DNA from: Spirodela intermedia
Taxonomy: Eukaryota; Streptophyta; Magnoliopsida; Alismatales; Araceae
Direction: 5' to 3'
Assembly: GCA_902729315.2 (NCBI GenBank)
Contig: LR746275.1
Coordinates: forward strand, 4,034,001 to 4,098,000
DNA: 64,000 nt
The position numbers and the translations under genes are program-made. Below the pieces are notes generated by a model that made no database searches, was not told the DNA's origin, and saw only the letters and a program-made list of their open reading frames with translations. Of this stretch, positions 1-12,242 are shown piece by piece (position 1 is the first letter of the stretch; every line of letters begins with the position of its first letter).

Positions 1-500
1 TACTCTCGTGTGTACGACCACTCCTTGCTCCACAACCGACTGGCCACCGGTGACGTGGAAGGGGAGTGGCGCACACGTTTCCCTATCGGTCCAAGCCAAG
101 CCGCTCGAGCCCTTGCTTGTGGCTACTCCCCGACAGTGCTTTCGACCCGTTTGTAGGCCCGGCTGGTCGACGGGTCCCCCCATTTTGTAATATTTTTATT
201 TCTTGTTTTTCATTTATCTCAAAAGTAAGATTGTAAAAATCGTATAAAATGACATAATTATTCAAAATTTCATGTTAATCAACTAAAAACCATAAATCAT
301 ACTTTAACACAAATATAAGTTTATTTATCATGAGTTAAGGCTAAAAATATATTATTTACTAATTATTAACTCATGATAATGAAGACTTATCAGTGACATT
401 CAAGATAGTAAAGTATGAGATAGATAGTGTGCTAGATTATATTTATTCAAATATGTGTGGTTTTGATTGATGTGATATTGATAGATATTGTTCGTTATTT
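1..500. other. Unassigned edge sequence
   Basis: The first 190 bases are GC-rich and then the sequence switches abruptly to very AT-rich DNA. I see no supported gene. The short ORFs here resemble no known protein. The AT-rich part probably belongs to the decayed retrotransposon that follows. Confidence 0.4.
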
Positions 501-539
501 TTTAACATTTGTTGATAATTTTTCAAAGAAAGTATAGAT

Positions 540-2830
540 ATTCTTCTTGATGTATAAATTAAAAGTATTTACAATGCTCAAGATTTGAGGTGCAAAGGTG
601 GAGAACTAAATAAAGAGGAAGATCAAAGTTTTGTGACTAAAAATGATATAGAATTTAAGATTTCTGAATTAGATCACTTTTGTGATGAACATAATATTCA
701 ACATCATTATATGGTGAAGAAGACCCCACAATAAAATATTATTGATGAACGGATGAATTGCACGATTACTGAGAAAGTACGATATTTACAATTGAATGCC
801 GACTTACTCAATAATATTTTGACAAAAGCTATAAGTATGACAACTTATTTAGTTAATTGATCACTAAATTCTACTCTTGATGAGAAGACAACCGAAGATG
901 TATGAATTCAAAATCTTATTGATTATTTGAATTTTTATATATTTGAATGTCTAAGATATGTCTAAGAAATTAAACTTAGATTTAAAGTCGTTGAAATGTG
1001 TCTTCTTAAATATCAACTTTGTGATTTAAAAATAAAGAAGATTATTTCAACATAGATATGGTATTTGAAAATCACATGTTGAAGTTTTTATCTACATAGC
1101 ATATGATTTAGAAATTTAATAATACCTGTGTTGAAGACAAAGTAAGGCTAAAGGTGATGATTGTGTAGAATCCACATAATTATGTAGAAAGTGAAGATCA
1201 GGTTGTAAATTATCAAATATTTTTTATTATATTACTATTAGATGGGACAATAATAAACTAAGGCCTCTTACTCGTCATAATGATTATATTGTATTTACAT
1301 TATTTGTGAGAGATGATGAGCCTACAATGTTTTGAGAGGTTATTAATTATTCTAAAAAAAAAAGTGACTACAAGTGATGTTCGAAGAACAAAAATTTTTA
1401 AACAAGAACTATACATAAAAATTGATAGATCTTTCTAGAGTTATTATGTACAAATTAGTGTACAAGAAAAAGTAATCGATGATTAATGGTGATCAACCAT
1501 AGTACAAGATAAAATTTATTACAAAATGTTTTACACAAAAGTAGGGAATTAATTATACAAAGATATTTTCGCATGTTGTGAAGCACATGTCTATGCTTGG
1601 TATTAGTCATTATCTTACATTAAAATATAGAGATTGAGTAATTAGATGTAAAGATGATGTTTTTTATAAAAATTTAGATAAAACTATTTACATGCAACAT
1701 TAAGAGGATTTTATTGTGCAAGGGTCATAATATCTTGTCTGTCAACTAAAAAAGTTTCTTTTATGAGTTGAAACATACATCCAAATAGTGGTACAAGAAC
1801 TTTGACTCTTACATATTGAAGATTTATTATGTGATGTACAATTTTGACTATTGTATTTATATGAAGACTTGTGGTGATAGTTATGTGATTATTTTGATAT
1901 TTTATGTTGATGACATACTCATTATTTCTAAGAATTCACATAAACTTGTTAGGTTGAAGGTACTATTGAGCATGAAATTTGACATAAAGAATCTTGATGT
2001 GGCAAAGAAGTTTTTTGATATATAGATATCTACTGAGATTAAGAGTTAGGTCAACTATAGTTGACTCAAATGAGTTATCTCTCGAAGTTGTCTGATTTGT
2101 TTGACATGAGTAATGCTAAAATAGTGGACACTCATCTAACAAATCATTTCAAATTATCTACCACTTAGTGTTCGACATCTAAGAAATTTGTTGTTGAAAT
2201 GAAGTAATTTTTTTATGCTAGTACAATTAATTTTTTCATGTATGTTATAATTTGTACAAATTTAATATCTAACAAATCATTTTAAATGATTCTTTATATT
2301 TTAAAATCTATTTTGACTAACAAAGTTGTCTTTCTACTATTAACTTTATCGATACAAATTTTACTGAAGATTTAGATCATTCAAGACTTACAACATGATA
2401 TATTTTCATTGCAACTGGTAGACCTGTGAGTTAGAAGTTAACACTTAAAACTATTGTCGTATTATCTACGACTAAGGTAGAGTACATAGCAGCTACTAAA
2501 ATAGTCAAAAAAGACTTTATGGTTGAAAATATCGTTGACTGAACTTAAGATCTGATAAGGTGAAGTTCTTCTATATTGTGACAATTAGAGAAACATTTGT
2601 TTGGCAAAAAATCAGATATATCATGTATGGTTGAAATATATTGACATGAAATATCACAAGATCAATGAGTTTACAAATTATGAAGATATCTCTCTAGAGA
2701 TGGTTTGCATGGAATAGAATGACAGTAATATGTCGACAAAAGTTATCACAGTGGACAAGTTCAAATATTATTTAAATTTAAATAATATTATAAGTACCTT
2801 GTAGAAGGTACAACATTTACAACATGGATG
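540..2830 (+). mobile_element. Decayed Ty1/copia retrotransposon, integrase to RNase H
   Basis: Domains occur in copia order on the + strand, interrupted by stops and frameshifts. At about 650-760 an integrase piece reads EFKISELDHFCDEHNI, then KKTPQ and a degenerate N..DER, matching the copia EF..F..FC..HGI / TPQQNG.ER signature. Reverse transcriptase begins near 1445 (LVYKKK) and continues at about 1500 (YKARF..K.FTQ). Its catalytic FYVDDIL lies at 1901-1920 inside a surviving 69-codon ORF. RNase H remains at about 2450-2680 (VVLSTTKVEYIAAT, then YIDMKYHKI). Gag and protease are missing, so the copy is 5'-truncated. The composition is strongly AT-biased, as expected from decay of methylated cytosines. 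No intact coding capacity remains. Confidence 0.85.
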
Positions 2831-3520
2831 AACATTGACTTTAGATGTAATGATGATGACTATCAAGATAGAATTTATTAATAGTGTTAACTTATCACGA
2901 CTGACTTATTTGAAATACATGTAAGAAATCATCTCTCCTCTCACTCACTTGAGAGATGTGTGAGGAGTGAGGGGTGGTGATATAGTTGTCACCTCATCTC
3001 ATCTTACCCAATTTGAGAGTTGTGTAGAGAGAGAGAGATGGTTGTTACCTCATCCTTTCTAACTTGTTTGGAGGTCGTGCAAGGAGAGAGGGAGTGAGAA
3101 ACAAGAGAGGTTGAAATCATCACCTCCTAAATGTGTTGGCTCACCCGCACATGGATCAATATGCCACATTTTAAGAGTATGGTTACCTTTTCATGTCTAC
3201 TATAAATATGACATGTATTTCGTTTTTTTAGGACAATAGACGACAAGATTTATCTCTCTTCTTTGATTCTGTTCTCTCTCTCCATCAACTCTCTTATTAT
3301 TTTTTGGTCTCTTCTCTCTCTTTTATTGTAGATGAAGTCTTTATAAAATAAAATAAAAGTTAATTATTGACTCTTTAGTGTGTGAGTAATCTCAAGGGTG
3401 TTGAGATATAGATTAAAAGTTTTTGACAATTTTGTGATTTATTTTTTATTTATTCTCACTTATATATAAAAATAGAGTTTCTAATATTATTGTGATCTTG
3501 TGCTTATCTAAACAGCAGCC
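2830..3520 (+). repeat. Possible 3' LTR or 3' flank of the copia relic
   Basis: This stretch directly follows the RNase H remnant. It holds a TATA-like TATAAATA near 3201 and CT-rich tracts, as a plant LTR might. No second copy exists in the window for comparison, so the LTR ends cannot be defined. Confidence 0.3.
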
Positions 3521-3924
3521 ATAATCATTGTAACAACGTGGAGAGGCGAGTCCATGAGGAAGGCACAAGAGCACACACCAGCAACAAAGAGAAACCCAAA
3601 GCCACATCAGTGTTCTGTTGGCCTCCCAACGATCTTATGATACAGCAGTCGGAAGGTGGGAGGTGAGGCCCCCCATTAGGCCACCACCGCCACCGCACTC
3701 CCTGAACTAAATGGCGGCAATGGCTCCCCGTGCCACCACATCTCCGTCCACCGCATACTTATTAGGGTTTGTCCGCAGGAGCAGGGGAAGAAGGCGGAGG
3801 CGACCACAACAAAATAGGGTACTCCGACTCCCCAAAACAGAACCCCCCTTCCCGGGCTGCCGAATCTCGGAGGTTGTTTCACCTGGTTTCCGTGCTCATG
3901 CCAGCTCACCCATGTCTCAGTCAC

Positions 3925-4110
3925 GGTCAACGCCACCCACTCCCTCCTGCTGGACTCCAAAGGCTCGTCTGTGAATGGGCACCATGATCGTCTAGGCGAT
4001 GACCCCCAGGTCAACACCACCCACTGCCTCCTGCTGGACTCCAAAGGCCCGTCTGTGACTGGGCACCATGATCGTCTCGGCAATGACCCCCAGGTCAACG
4101 CCACTCACTG
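3925..4110. repeat. 84-bp tandem duplication, open on both strands
   Basis: Two near-identical 84-bp units (3925-4008 and 4009-4092) are followed by the start of a third. The period is 28 codons. From 3926 the + strand reads VNATHSLLLDSKG..VNGHHDRL twice and ends at a stop after a third VNATH. The - strand is open across the same array. Neither translation is recognised. It could be a gene fragment or a short minisatellite. Confidence 0.7.
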
Positions 4111-6350
4111 ACATCGATTTGGCATCCATTCCCATTAACCAAACTGCATTAAAAAAAATAAATCTACGGCATAGTCATCGTGTTTTTACAAAAAAAAGAA
4201 GAAGAAGCAAAATTGACCTAATTATGGGCACATAATCATAGCGTCCACCCATCTGCTCCATTGATCAATTAATCCAGCTGAAAGAAGGCTTGGGAAAAGG
4301 TCCACGGCAAAAGGACCAACCCCATCTGCTGTTGTTGCAAGGGGGGACTCTGAAACCCTCCCAGAGCTCTGCAACGATGCTCCAAATATGATATGAACGG
4401 CATCGTTATGTTCCCCAAGAAACAAACCATGTCAACTCTGAGGACTCCTCAGACCTCTGCGGCTAATCTTTGCTGTAATCAGTAGAGAGCAGAGAAGCCC
4501 ATCAAGTCGACAACAGCGGCAATGGAGGAAGGCATCAGGAAGCCCACAGGGAGGTTAGAGCCATGAAGAACAGGCCGCCATTGGCAAGGTGGAAGATCAG
4601 CTGAGATGGAGGACTAATGATAGGCCCACGTTCTATTTTCCCAACTCACAGAGATGAAGGTTTAGAGCAGGGCAGTAGGATCAGATACCACGTAAAAAAG
4701 ACAGAACCGGGCAAGCAGCTTGTTGAAAGCGCATCTTTGCAGCATAAGGCATACTTAAAAAGGAACGTAAGAAACTCTTCACAGACTTTCTAGAAAAAAA
4801 ACCTATCCCTAAAGAAACTCCTAATGGGGTTAGGAAACTCAAAAACCAAATCCTAAAAATCTCCTCTTTCTGGAGTTATTCTTAAAAGGCAGGAAGGAGG
4901 ACCCCTCCAACCCCCTGCAGATGGAGGTTGAAACATGGTAGCCTACCGGTGTGGCATAACCTGCAGCATTACCAAGGGAGAGATCCATGCAGCCATCAAA
5001 TTAAATCTACAATGGGAGAGAATACAGATCCAAACAGAACCTCTTCGCAAAAATGTTAAGCCGATCCTAAGCATGCTATCAGATCCCTGACACTCTTTTT
5101 GCACACGAATACAGATCACTTTGAAGGGCACTTCGAATTATACTCAAGAAAGGATGGTCCAAAATTGTCTTATTGAGAAGGTCAAAACCCCATGACGGCC
5201 CGCAGTCACTTCTTGCCTTATATCCCGGGTACAAGTCAAGAACCGAATGCATGGATATACAGCAAGCAGAAAGAATAAAAACCGAAGAATCACACAAACC
5301 ATCAATCAAAAAGAGGTAATCCCATCACGTCGCGTGCCTTCTTTCCACCCACAACCCTTTAGATAACCACTAGTACTTGGAGAATAGAGAGGCAATCTTG
5401 TTACTTCTTTTACCTTCTTTAGAGCCACCATCTCTTGGCATCTAGTAGAAGAAGAAATTCATGACTCCTTCTGACACTCGGTAAGTAATCGGAGTTTGAA
5501 GAAAAACAACAACAAATCTACCAGGGCTTCATTACTTTAATAAAATTTGGATTCGCGCTCTCCATAGTACAAAAAAAATTATGAAAAGCTCAGGAAAACC
5601 AAACTTTCCCGTCGAATTTCCCATGATTAATGATACCTGATCTTCATCCATTCACATCTAATAATAATCTTTAGTTCTCTGAAGGAAAGAGATGAAAAAA
5701 ATGTGGGATTTTATTCTTTCCGTAAAGTAGGAAAATAAGATCCTCGTTAATTTGAGTTGGGGAATTGAGAATGCAGGGCCTACCGAGATGGTGTTCTTGG
5801 ATTTCCATTTTTCAGTAGATGACAATAGAGGAGAGGGTAAAGGTGGAAAGGCCACAAAAGAAGAGGGTAAACCAGATATAGATCTAGAGAGTGGAGAGGA
5901 CAGGGGTGCATATTTATACTTTTGCCTTCTCTTTCTAGAATGTACAGAAAACGTGCCCTTGCTGTCCACATTCTTCAAAGCTCAAACCAAATTCATGTTA
6001 ACAATGCGTACAAAAGAAATGATAACACAAACACCCTACTAATCAGGGAAGACAATAGTCTACCAGGTCCCCCCCAAGAACAAAATCACGAAACAGAAAG
6101 AAATCAGTTGCACGCGTGATGACCTGGAATAAAACAGGAAGGAAAAAAAAAGCCAGAGAGGACATAGCAAACAGAGTACCCCCATCAGTTTCATCCACAG
6201 ATGCAACGATCAACCGTCTTAAACAGATGACGAATTATCGTCGAATATTCTTTAAAATTTGAACATGAATGAAAAAAGGAGGGAGAAGGAGATGAAATAT
6301 CACGTCTACTGACCGTTTTAACATCATAGGAAAGTCATTCATCGAAGAGA
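4111..6350. other. Intergenic, 3' side of the proteasome gene
   Basis: This 2.2-kb stretch is moderately AT-rich. Only short ORFs without recognisable domains occur on either strand. The part nearest 6350 should contain the 3' UTR of the proteasome gene on the - strand. I found no RNA gene or transposon signature. Confidence 0.5.
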
Positions 6351-7103
6351 TCACTCTGCAGAGGAGGCAGCCTGATTTACCCCAAACTTGGTGAGCAATT
6401 TCCCGAGCGCCTCAGAGGAGAAGACATGGTACTCGACGACACCCGACGGCGACAGGAAGATTTCAGCAAGCTCAAGCTTCTCGGAGGTGAGGCTGGTGCT
6501 GTCCATGGTCTTGCTGAGCACCTTGAGTGCCAACTGTACCGCCTCCTCCCGGGTGAGCTCCTCCTTGTAGTCTTGCTTCAGCATCGACTGGGCCGCGGCG
6601 TTGTTAGCCCCGATGGCAGCCGCCTTCCAGCCGCCGTAGTTACCGCTGGGATCGCTCATGTAGAGCTGGAAACCGAAGTTGCGGTCCCAACCGGCAAAGA
6701 GAAAGGACACGCCGAAGGGACGGAGACCACCAAACTGGGTGTAACCCTGCTTGGTATCGCAGAGGGACTGGACAAGCTGCTCGACGGGCATGGGCTCCTG
6801 GTAAGCGAGGGCGTAGCGCTGTGCCTGGACTCGGGCAGTGTTGATGAGGATATTCGCGTCAGACATGATACCGGCAACGGCGCAGGCGACGTGGTCGTCG
6901 ATCTTGTACATCTTCTCGGTAGATCGGGAGGTCTGGAGAAGCTTCGAAGTGACCTTCTTCTCCCCGACCAAGACGACCCCGTCTCTGGCTAGGACTCCGA
7001 TGGCAGAGCCGGCGTTGCCGATGGCCTCCATAGCGTACTCCACCTGGTAGAGGCGGCCTTCTGGGGAGAAGATCGTCGTTCGGCTGTCGTACCGGCGGGA
7101 CAT
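6351..7103 (-). CDS. PAC1: 20S proteasome subunit alpha type-4 (PAC1/PSMA4-like)
   Basis: A 250-residue alpha-ring subunit of the 20S core protease, which acts in cytosol and nucleus in ubiquitin-dependent protein breakdown. The N-terminus carries the alpha-type signature [20 protein letters not shown], which gates the substrate channel. The Ntn-hydrolase fold follows, with the conserved [41 protein letters not shown] and [12 protein letters not shown] blocks. Alpha subunits are processed to no active-site threonine, and none is expected here. The frame is open 42 codons further upstream, but the family starts at MSRRYDSR, so I place the start at 7103. The gene has no intron. Full family length with no break. 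Its nearest neighbour downstream in transcription is a gene-free region. Confidence 0.97.
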   Translation of the reverse strand: MSRRYDSRTTIFSPEGRLYQVEYAMEAIGNAGSAIGVLARDGVVLVGEKKVTSKLLQTSRSTEKMYKIDDHVACAVAGIMSDANILINTARVQAQRYALAYQEPMPVEQLVQSLCDTKQGYTQFGGLRPFGVSFLFAGWDRNFGFQLYMSDPSGNYGGWKAAAIGANNAAAQSMLKQDYKEELTREEAVQLALKVLSKTMDSTSLTSEKLELAEIFLSPSGVVEYHVFSSEALGKLLTKFGVNQAASSAE

Positions 7104-7259
7104 CTTCGCTTCCTCTCTGCGGAGAAAAACAACGGGAATCGAGAGACGCGAAGAATTGGGAACGGCGGAGCCAAACACCCCCGCCCCCCTTTCTATAGTC
7201 CCCACTCTCCTGTCCCCCTCCCCAAGCAAGTTTCCTGAACTCTAAATGGGCTTCCATCC

Positions 7260-9460
7260 TTTTGCGGCCTGCTTCGTTCAGTCTGAATGGTAATTGGCCG
7301 GATCCTAAATGGGCCCTCCTCGGTTCACTCCGGCCAAGGGTGAGACATCTAACGTTGACTTTATGAACTTTGACGATGTGGCCATATCCTCGGAACTCTA
7401 GTCAACCCACTGGGTTGGCTATTAAGTAACACTCCTCCCCAACCTGCTGAGTCAAAACATATATGGTGAGGTGAGTTTAATGATCCTCATGGGCAAGATA
7501 TTCTTCTTGAAGATTGAAAAAATTCACATGTGGAGCACTGATCATTATAGCTCTGACACATGTACTCAAACTAAGTGATATTAGAAGTGAACATAGGTCA
7601 AATTTCATTAATCTACCCCATATCTCAATATGCACACATGAGATGATCGCTATCTTCAAAATTATTTAGTATGTGTTGTATAGTTGCATGTCAACTCAAC
7701 TACATATATTTTTTTGTCTAAAGATGGAATGTTGAAATTCCCATAAATAGTATGAATTGCACTCCAATTGTCACGTTGAGAACTCTATGTTGAGTAGCAA
7801 AGATTCCAACTTTGTCATCAACCATTGAAGCTAATTAATTCCCTTTCTACTTTTGTGATTTAATAAATTTACTTTCATTGTAGACAAAGGAACAGATTAA
7901 AAAATGGAACTAGATGTTATACCTACCTCATTAGATAGTACAAGGTCACATTTTTTCACTCTAGAAGATGGCCATTCAAGAAACATTTTTTTTCCATTTA
8001 AGAGAGGTTTGATGATTTTATAAATTTAAGCTATAATTTTTTAGGAGAGTAACCCATCTGTAGATTCACTTAGTACGAAATAAAGAAAATCAACTTAAAT
8101 AATTTAAATAATATTTTATAGAATCAATTCATTTCCCTTACATCAAGCTTATTTTTGGACCAACATTTATAATTGTTTTTTTACCCATAAAAAGAATTAT
8201 GGTGGACATAAAAGTATTATTATAACCCTTAAAAAAGTTGCATGCGGTTTTTAGAAATGGACAGCAAGATCCATTGCGTCTATCTCTTTTCAAGAATATA
8301 TTCAATGCACAGTTTGACATAGTGAGACATGTTTCACACTTGTTGTAAGAAAGACACCTTACAAGGGCATAATAGTAATTATAGATTAGAAAGAATATGT
8401 TCTAGCTCATGAGAAAATCTCTTATTTGTTTGTGGTTTATGACTTGCAAGTTCTTGTTTTCCTTGTTTTTTTGCTTGGTAATGAAGAAGTTTAAACAATT
8501 ATGTTGACCAAGTTACTACTAAGAGGAGTTGAGCCACTTTACATGAAGAAGGCTTTATTATATAAGTGAAGTCATTTGATACAAAAAATTTAAGTACTAT
8601 GCTTAACATATAAAATTACATTAAATTTAACTTATAAATATTTTTTATTACCTTTATACCTAAATAATCTAAAAATTATATCCTTAGCAAAAGTTTGGAA
8701 TATAATGAGATATTTTATATGGTGCAAATGATCAATTAAATTCTTACATACCGTATTTCTTTTGTTGAACTCTTTAATCTCATCTTATACATCAATCTCT
8801 AGTCAGATTTAGATCTCATACTATCAATTTCATAATTTCAAATTAATTGTCTAAAATAACATCAAAATCATCCAAAGTTGATCAATAACTCAGCAATAGG
8901 ATGAGATTTAAGGGAGAGTCCTAAAACCTCAAAAAGTCGTTTGCATGAAATGGTGCAGTGACCCTTCCACAACACACAGCAAACAAAATACATACAAAGT
9001 AAAATAATAATTTCACGTCACATAAATTATTTTTAATATGAAATTATTATTATTAATGCTCTATCCAAGCATACATACATACATACATCATTTTGCACTA
9101 TAGGAAGAGGGTGTAGTACTACTTCAAGAACAAAATATACAACTCTCAACTAATTGTTGATATTTCACAACTAGCATTAAAAAATAAAAAATAAAAGGAA
9201 AGTCCCCCATATGTAAGGACTAACCCTTATTTATATACACATGAAAGTATACAAGCAAAGTAGAGTTTCGAGCTTTCAATCCCATGAGGGTATGGACCTA
9301 ACCAAGCAAAGTATCAGCTCTTATGTGGGTGCTAGAGACCGGTGATAGATGCACGATTGAGGTTACTAATAGGGCATAAATAGGAAATCATTGGAGATAT
9401 GATAATCCTTTCATCGATCATCCGCAAGAGGGGCATAAATACTAAATAACTCTTTTTTAA
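7260..9460. other. AT-rich intergenic region
   Basis: About 2.2 kb of AT-rich sequence without a supported gene on either strand. It includes the presumed promoter of the proteasome gene (just above 7103) and of the PPR gene (below 9722). A small (CATA)n run lies near 9070. No transposon domain was recognised. Confidence 0.5.
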
Positions 9461-9521
9461 ACCATGGATTTCCTGCCCCGTGGGGTCAAGCCCTACATGG
9501 TTTTCCTGGTTATTGATCAGG

Positions 9522-9561
<40 letters not shown>

Positions 9562-9593
9562 AATAATACTAATAATAATACTAATAATAATAC

Positions 9594-9645
<52 letters not shown>
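9522..9645 (+). repeat. (AAT)n microsatellite upstream of the PPR gene
   Basis: About 124 bp of AAT/ACT trinucleotides with scattered C interruptions that create TACTAAT units. It is flanked by TCAGGGA on the left and ATCAGGGATCAG on the right. It ends 76 bp before the PPR start codon, so it probably lies in the promoter or 5' UTR. Confidence 0.95.
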
Positions 9646-9721
9646 CAGGGATCAGAAGTATTCCTTTTCAGAATTTATTTAACCCATGGGCCTCGTCTGT
9701 TCGGTCTAGCTTTCGTCCCTC

Positions 9722-11818
9722 ATGGCGGGGGCCTCCCGCGGCTACCCGAACGCCGACCTGTATGCTCCCGTCAAGGCCGAGAAGGATCCCATCGATGCTC
9801 TCTCCCTCCTCGACTCGATCGCCGCCCACCATCCCTCTACGACTCCACCGCGCCCCGTTCTCCTCTCTCTCCTCCGCAGCCTCTGCGCTTCCGCTCCAGG
9901 CCACCTCCCGCGCCTCATCAGCCTCCTCCGCCGCCTTCCCCGCAGCCCTCGGCTTCCCCACGACGCGTTCGCCCTCGTCCTCAAGGCTCTTTCGCGCATC
10001 CGTCTGCCCGACGAGGCCGTCGAGGTTTTCCGCCAGCTGCCGGGGATACTCCAGCGCCAGCCCTGCGTGCGCTGCCACAACGCCCTCCTCGACGCCCTCG
10101 TCCGAGCTGGCAGGTGGCAGCAGGCGGAGTCTTTTCTCGCCTACTTCAGCTCCGGCGGCGGGCCGACGCCGCCCAACTTGGAATCCTACAACATCGTCAT
10201 CCGGGGGCTCTGCGAACGCGGTCATGCGGGACGGGCAGTGGAGCTGCTCAGGGATACACCCCGCCGCGGGCTGCGGCCGAACTGCATCACCTACGGCACT
10301 GTGATTTCCAGGCTGGTGAAGGCCAGCGATCAGTCGCGCGCCCTTGAGCTGTTCGACGAAATGCTCGAGAACGATGTCACCCCCGACGTGGTATGCTACA
10401 ACGTGTTGATCGATGGGTTCTTCAAGGAGGGTGAGTGTGAGGAGGGGTTGAAGATCTGGGAAAGGTTGAGGAAGGACTCTTCCGTTTCCCCCAATCTGGC
10501 GACGTACAACATCATATTGAACGGCTTCTGCAGGCTCGGGAGGTTTGCGGAGGCGATGGCAGTGTGGGAGAAGATGGCGGCGAGCGGCCACCGCCCCAAC
10601 CAGTTCACATATGGGAGCTTGATCCACGGGCTCTGCAAATCCAGGGACGTGGACGGCGCTTGCAGGGTGTCCTCGTGGATGATCCGGAGCGGGGTGGCCC
10701 CCGACAATGCCATCTGTAACTCTCTCCTCGCCGGGTTCTGCCTGGTCGGTCGGATCGACGACTGCCTCGCCTTGTTCGAGCAGATGGGAAGGGAGGGGAG
10801 ACGCAGTGTCGTCAGCTACAACGTGACGATCAAGGGCCTGCTGGAGAAGAGCAGGGTGGAGGAAGCGGTCGCCGTATGGGAGCGCTTGAAGGAGGACGGC
10901 AGCTGCCTTGCAGATTCCACCACTTACGGGATTCTGATCCACGGCCTGTGCAAAAAGGGCTACATCAACAAGTCTCTGCGGGTTCTTGCGTATGCAGAGG
11001 ACGGGGGCAAGGACTTGGATCTGTTCGCCTACTCCTCTCTGATCAGCGGTCTGTGCAGGCACAAGCTACCGCAAAAGGCGGTGCGGCTCTTCCACCGGAT
11101 GATCGCCCGCGGCCACAAACCCAACGCCCACGTCTACAACTCGCTGATGAACGGCTTCTTTAAGGACTCTCAGATCCAGCGCGCCGTCGAGATCTTCAAG
11201 GAGATGGAGGTCGGGGAGTGCCCTCCCACCGTCGCCACCTACAACACCGTCATCAACGGTCTCTGCAAGGCGAGCAGGTTCAGCGAGGCTGCGGATTTTG
11301 CCAAGGAGATGGTGGAGAAGGGTCTGAAGCCCGATCTCATCACCTACAGCACGCTGATGGACGGCCTTTCCCAGGATAAGAAGCTGGACGCCGCCCTGGG
11401 GATATGGAACCTGGTCCTCGACGAGGGCCTCGAGGCCGACGTGGTCGCCCACAACATTCTCATCCGCGGACTCTGCGCGGCCGGAAGAACGGAGGCGGCG
11501 CTGGTGGTTTTCTTCAAGATGAGGAAGAACAGGAACTTTTCCCCGAACCGGGTGACCCACAATCTGCTAATGGATGGGCTTCGTGCCGTCGGGGACTTTA
11601 AGAGGGCGTCGTCGATCTGGTCCGAGATGAAGAGGGTCGGGCTAGAGCCGGACGTCGTCTCCTACAACATCGCCTTGAAGGGGCTCTGCTCTCGCAGTGA
11701 GACCTCCGAGGCCGTGGAGCTGCTGAATGACCTCTTGGCCCGCAACATCACCCCGACAGTGGTCACTTGGAACATACTCGTCAGGGCAGTAGTCCCATCG
11801 AGGATTACTCCGACATAA
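9722..11818 (+). CDS. P-class pentatricopeptide repeat protein (At3g09060-like)
   Basis: A 698-residue RNA-binding PPR protein, presumably organellar. About 16 consecutive 35-residue repeats run from roughly residue 115 to the end, each of the form ..TYN.LI.GLCK.G....A..L...M...G..P. Examples are SYNIVIRGLCERG, TYNTVINGLCKASRF and SYNIALKGLCSR. There is no E, DYW or SMR extension, so it is P class and likely acts in RNA processing, stability or translation rather than editing. The repeat order and the C-terminal TWNILVRAVV closely resemble Arabidopsis At3g09060 as I recall it (about 690 residues). The gene has no intron, as is usual for PPR genes. The N-terminal 40 residues are not a clear transit peptide. 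The 3' end converges with the NPF gene across about 420 bp. The long antisense ORF at 9668-11062 is a shadow of the GC-rich codons. Confidence 0.95.
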   Translation: MAGASRGYPNADLYAPVKAEKDPIDALSLLDSIAAHHPSTTPPRPVLLSLLRSLCASAPGHLPRLISLLRRLPRSPRLPHDAFALVLKALSRIRLPDEAVEVFRQLPGILQRQPCVRCHNALLDALVRAGRWQQAESFLAYFSSGGGPTPPNLESYNIVIRGLCERGHAGRAVELLRDTPRRGLRPNCITYGTVISRLVKASDQSRALELFDEMLENDVTPDVVCYNVLIDGFFKEGECEEGLKIWERLRKDSSVSPNLATYNIILNGFCRLGRFAEAMAVWEKMAASGHRPNQFTYGSLIHGLCKSRDVDGACRVSSWMIRSGVAPDNAICNSLLAGFCLVGRIDDCLALFEQMGREGRRSVVSYNVTIKGLLEKSRVEEAVAVWERLKEDGSCLADSTTYGILIHGLCKKGYINKSLRVLAYAEDGGKDLDLFAYSSLISGLCRHKLPQKAVRLFHRMIARGHKPNAHVYNSLMNGFFKDSQIQRAVEIFKEMEVGECPPTVATYNTVINGLCKASRFSEAADFAKEMVEKGLKPDLITYSTLMDGLSQDKKLDAALGIWNLVLDEGLEADVVAHNILIRGLCAAGRTEAALVVFFKMRKNRNFSPNRVTHNLLMDGLRAVGDFKRASSIWSEMKRVGLEPDVVSYNIALKGLCSRSETSEAVELLNDLLARNITPTVVTWNILVRAVVPSRITPT

Positions 11819-12242
11819 ATACGATCTTCAAGAATGGATTCCTCCTGTTCACTGTCGACAAACATTTGGGGGACGCGTTGACTCCTGCTTCTCATCCATC
11901 AAGGTCTCGTATGCTGGAGGTGAGATCTTCTGCATCAAGATGATGCTTGCTCATCCTTGTTTCTTCCTCTTCTTTTTTATCATTCTTTCTGTAGGGCGGG
12001 CAGCAAGCTAATCGGAAATGATTGGCGACAAGAGTACTCAGATGGATTGGATCATCATGTTCAATGGGATTTCGTTGCATACAGTCCGAGAAAGGGAATT
12101 AACAGGGTGCTGAGGGGGGAAGTATGGATGGATATATACATTACAGGTTTTTGAGGAAGAAGACTGAATGCTATGAAGAGACCCACCGAGAACTTTGATC
12201 GAAGGACCTTAGTTTATGAAGGATGGCGCCCGGCTGTAGAAT

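Noticed and set aside
9668-11062. 464-codon ORF antisense to the PPR gene
   Set aside because: It is a shadow frame created by GC-rich third positions. It has no domain and the opposite strand carries a clear repeat protein.
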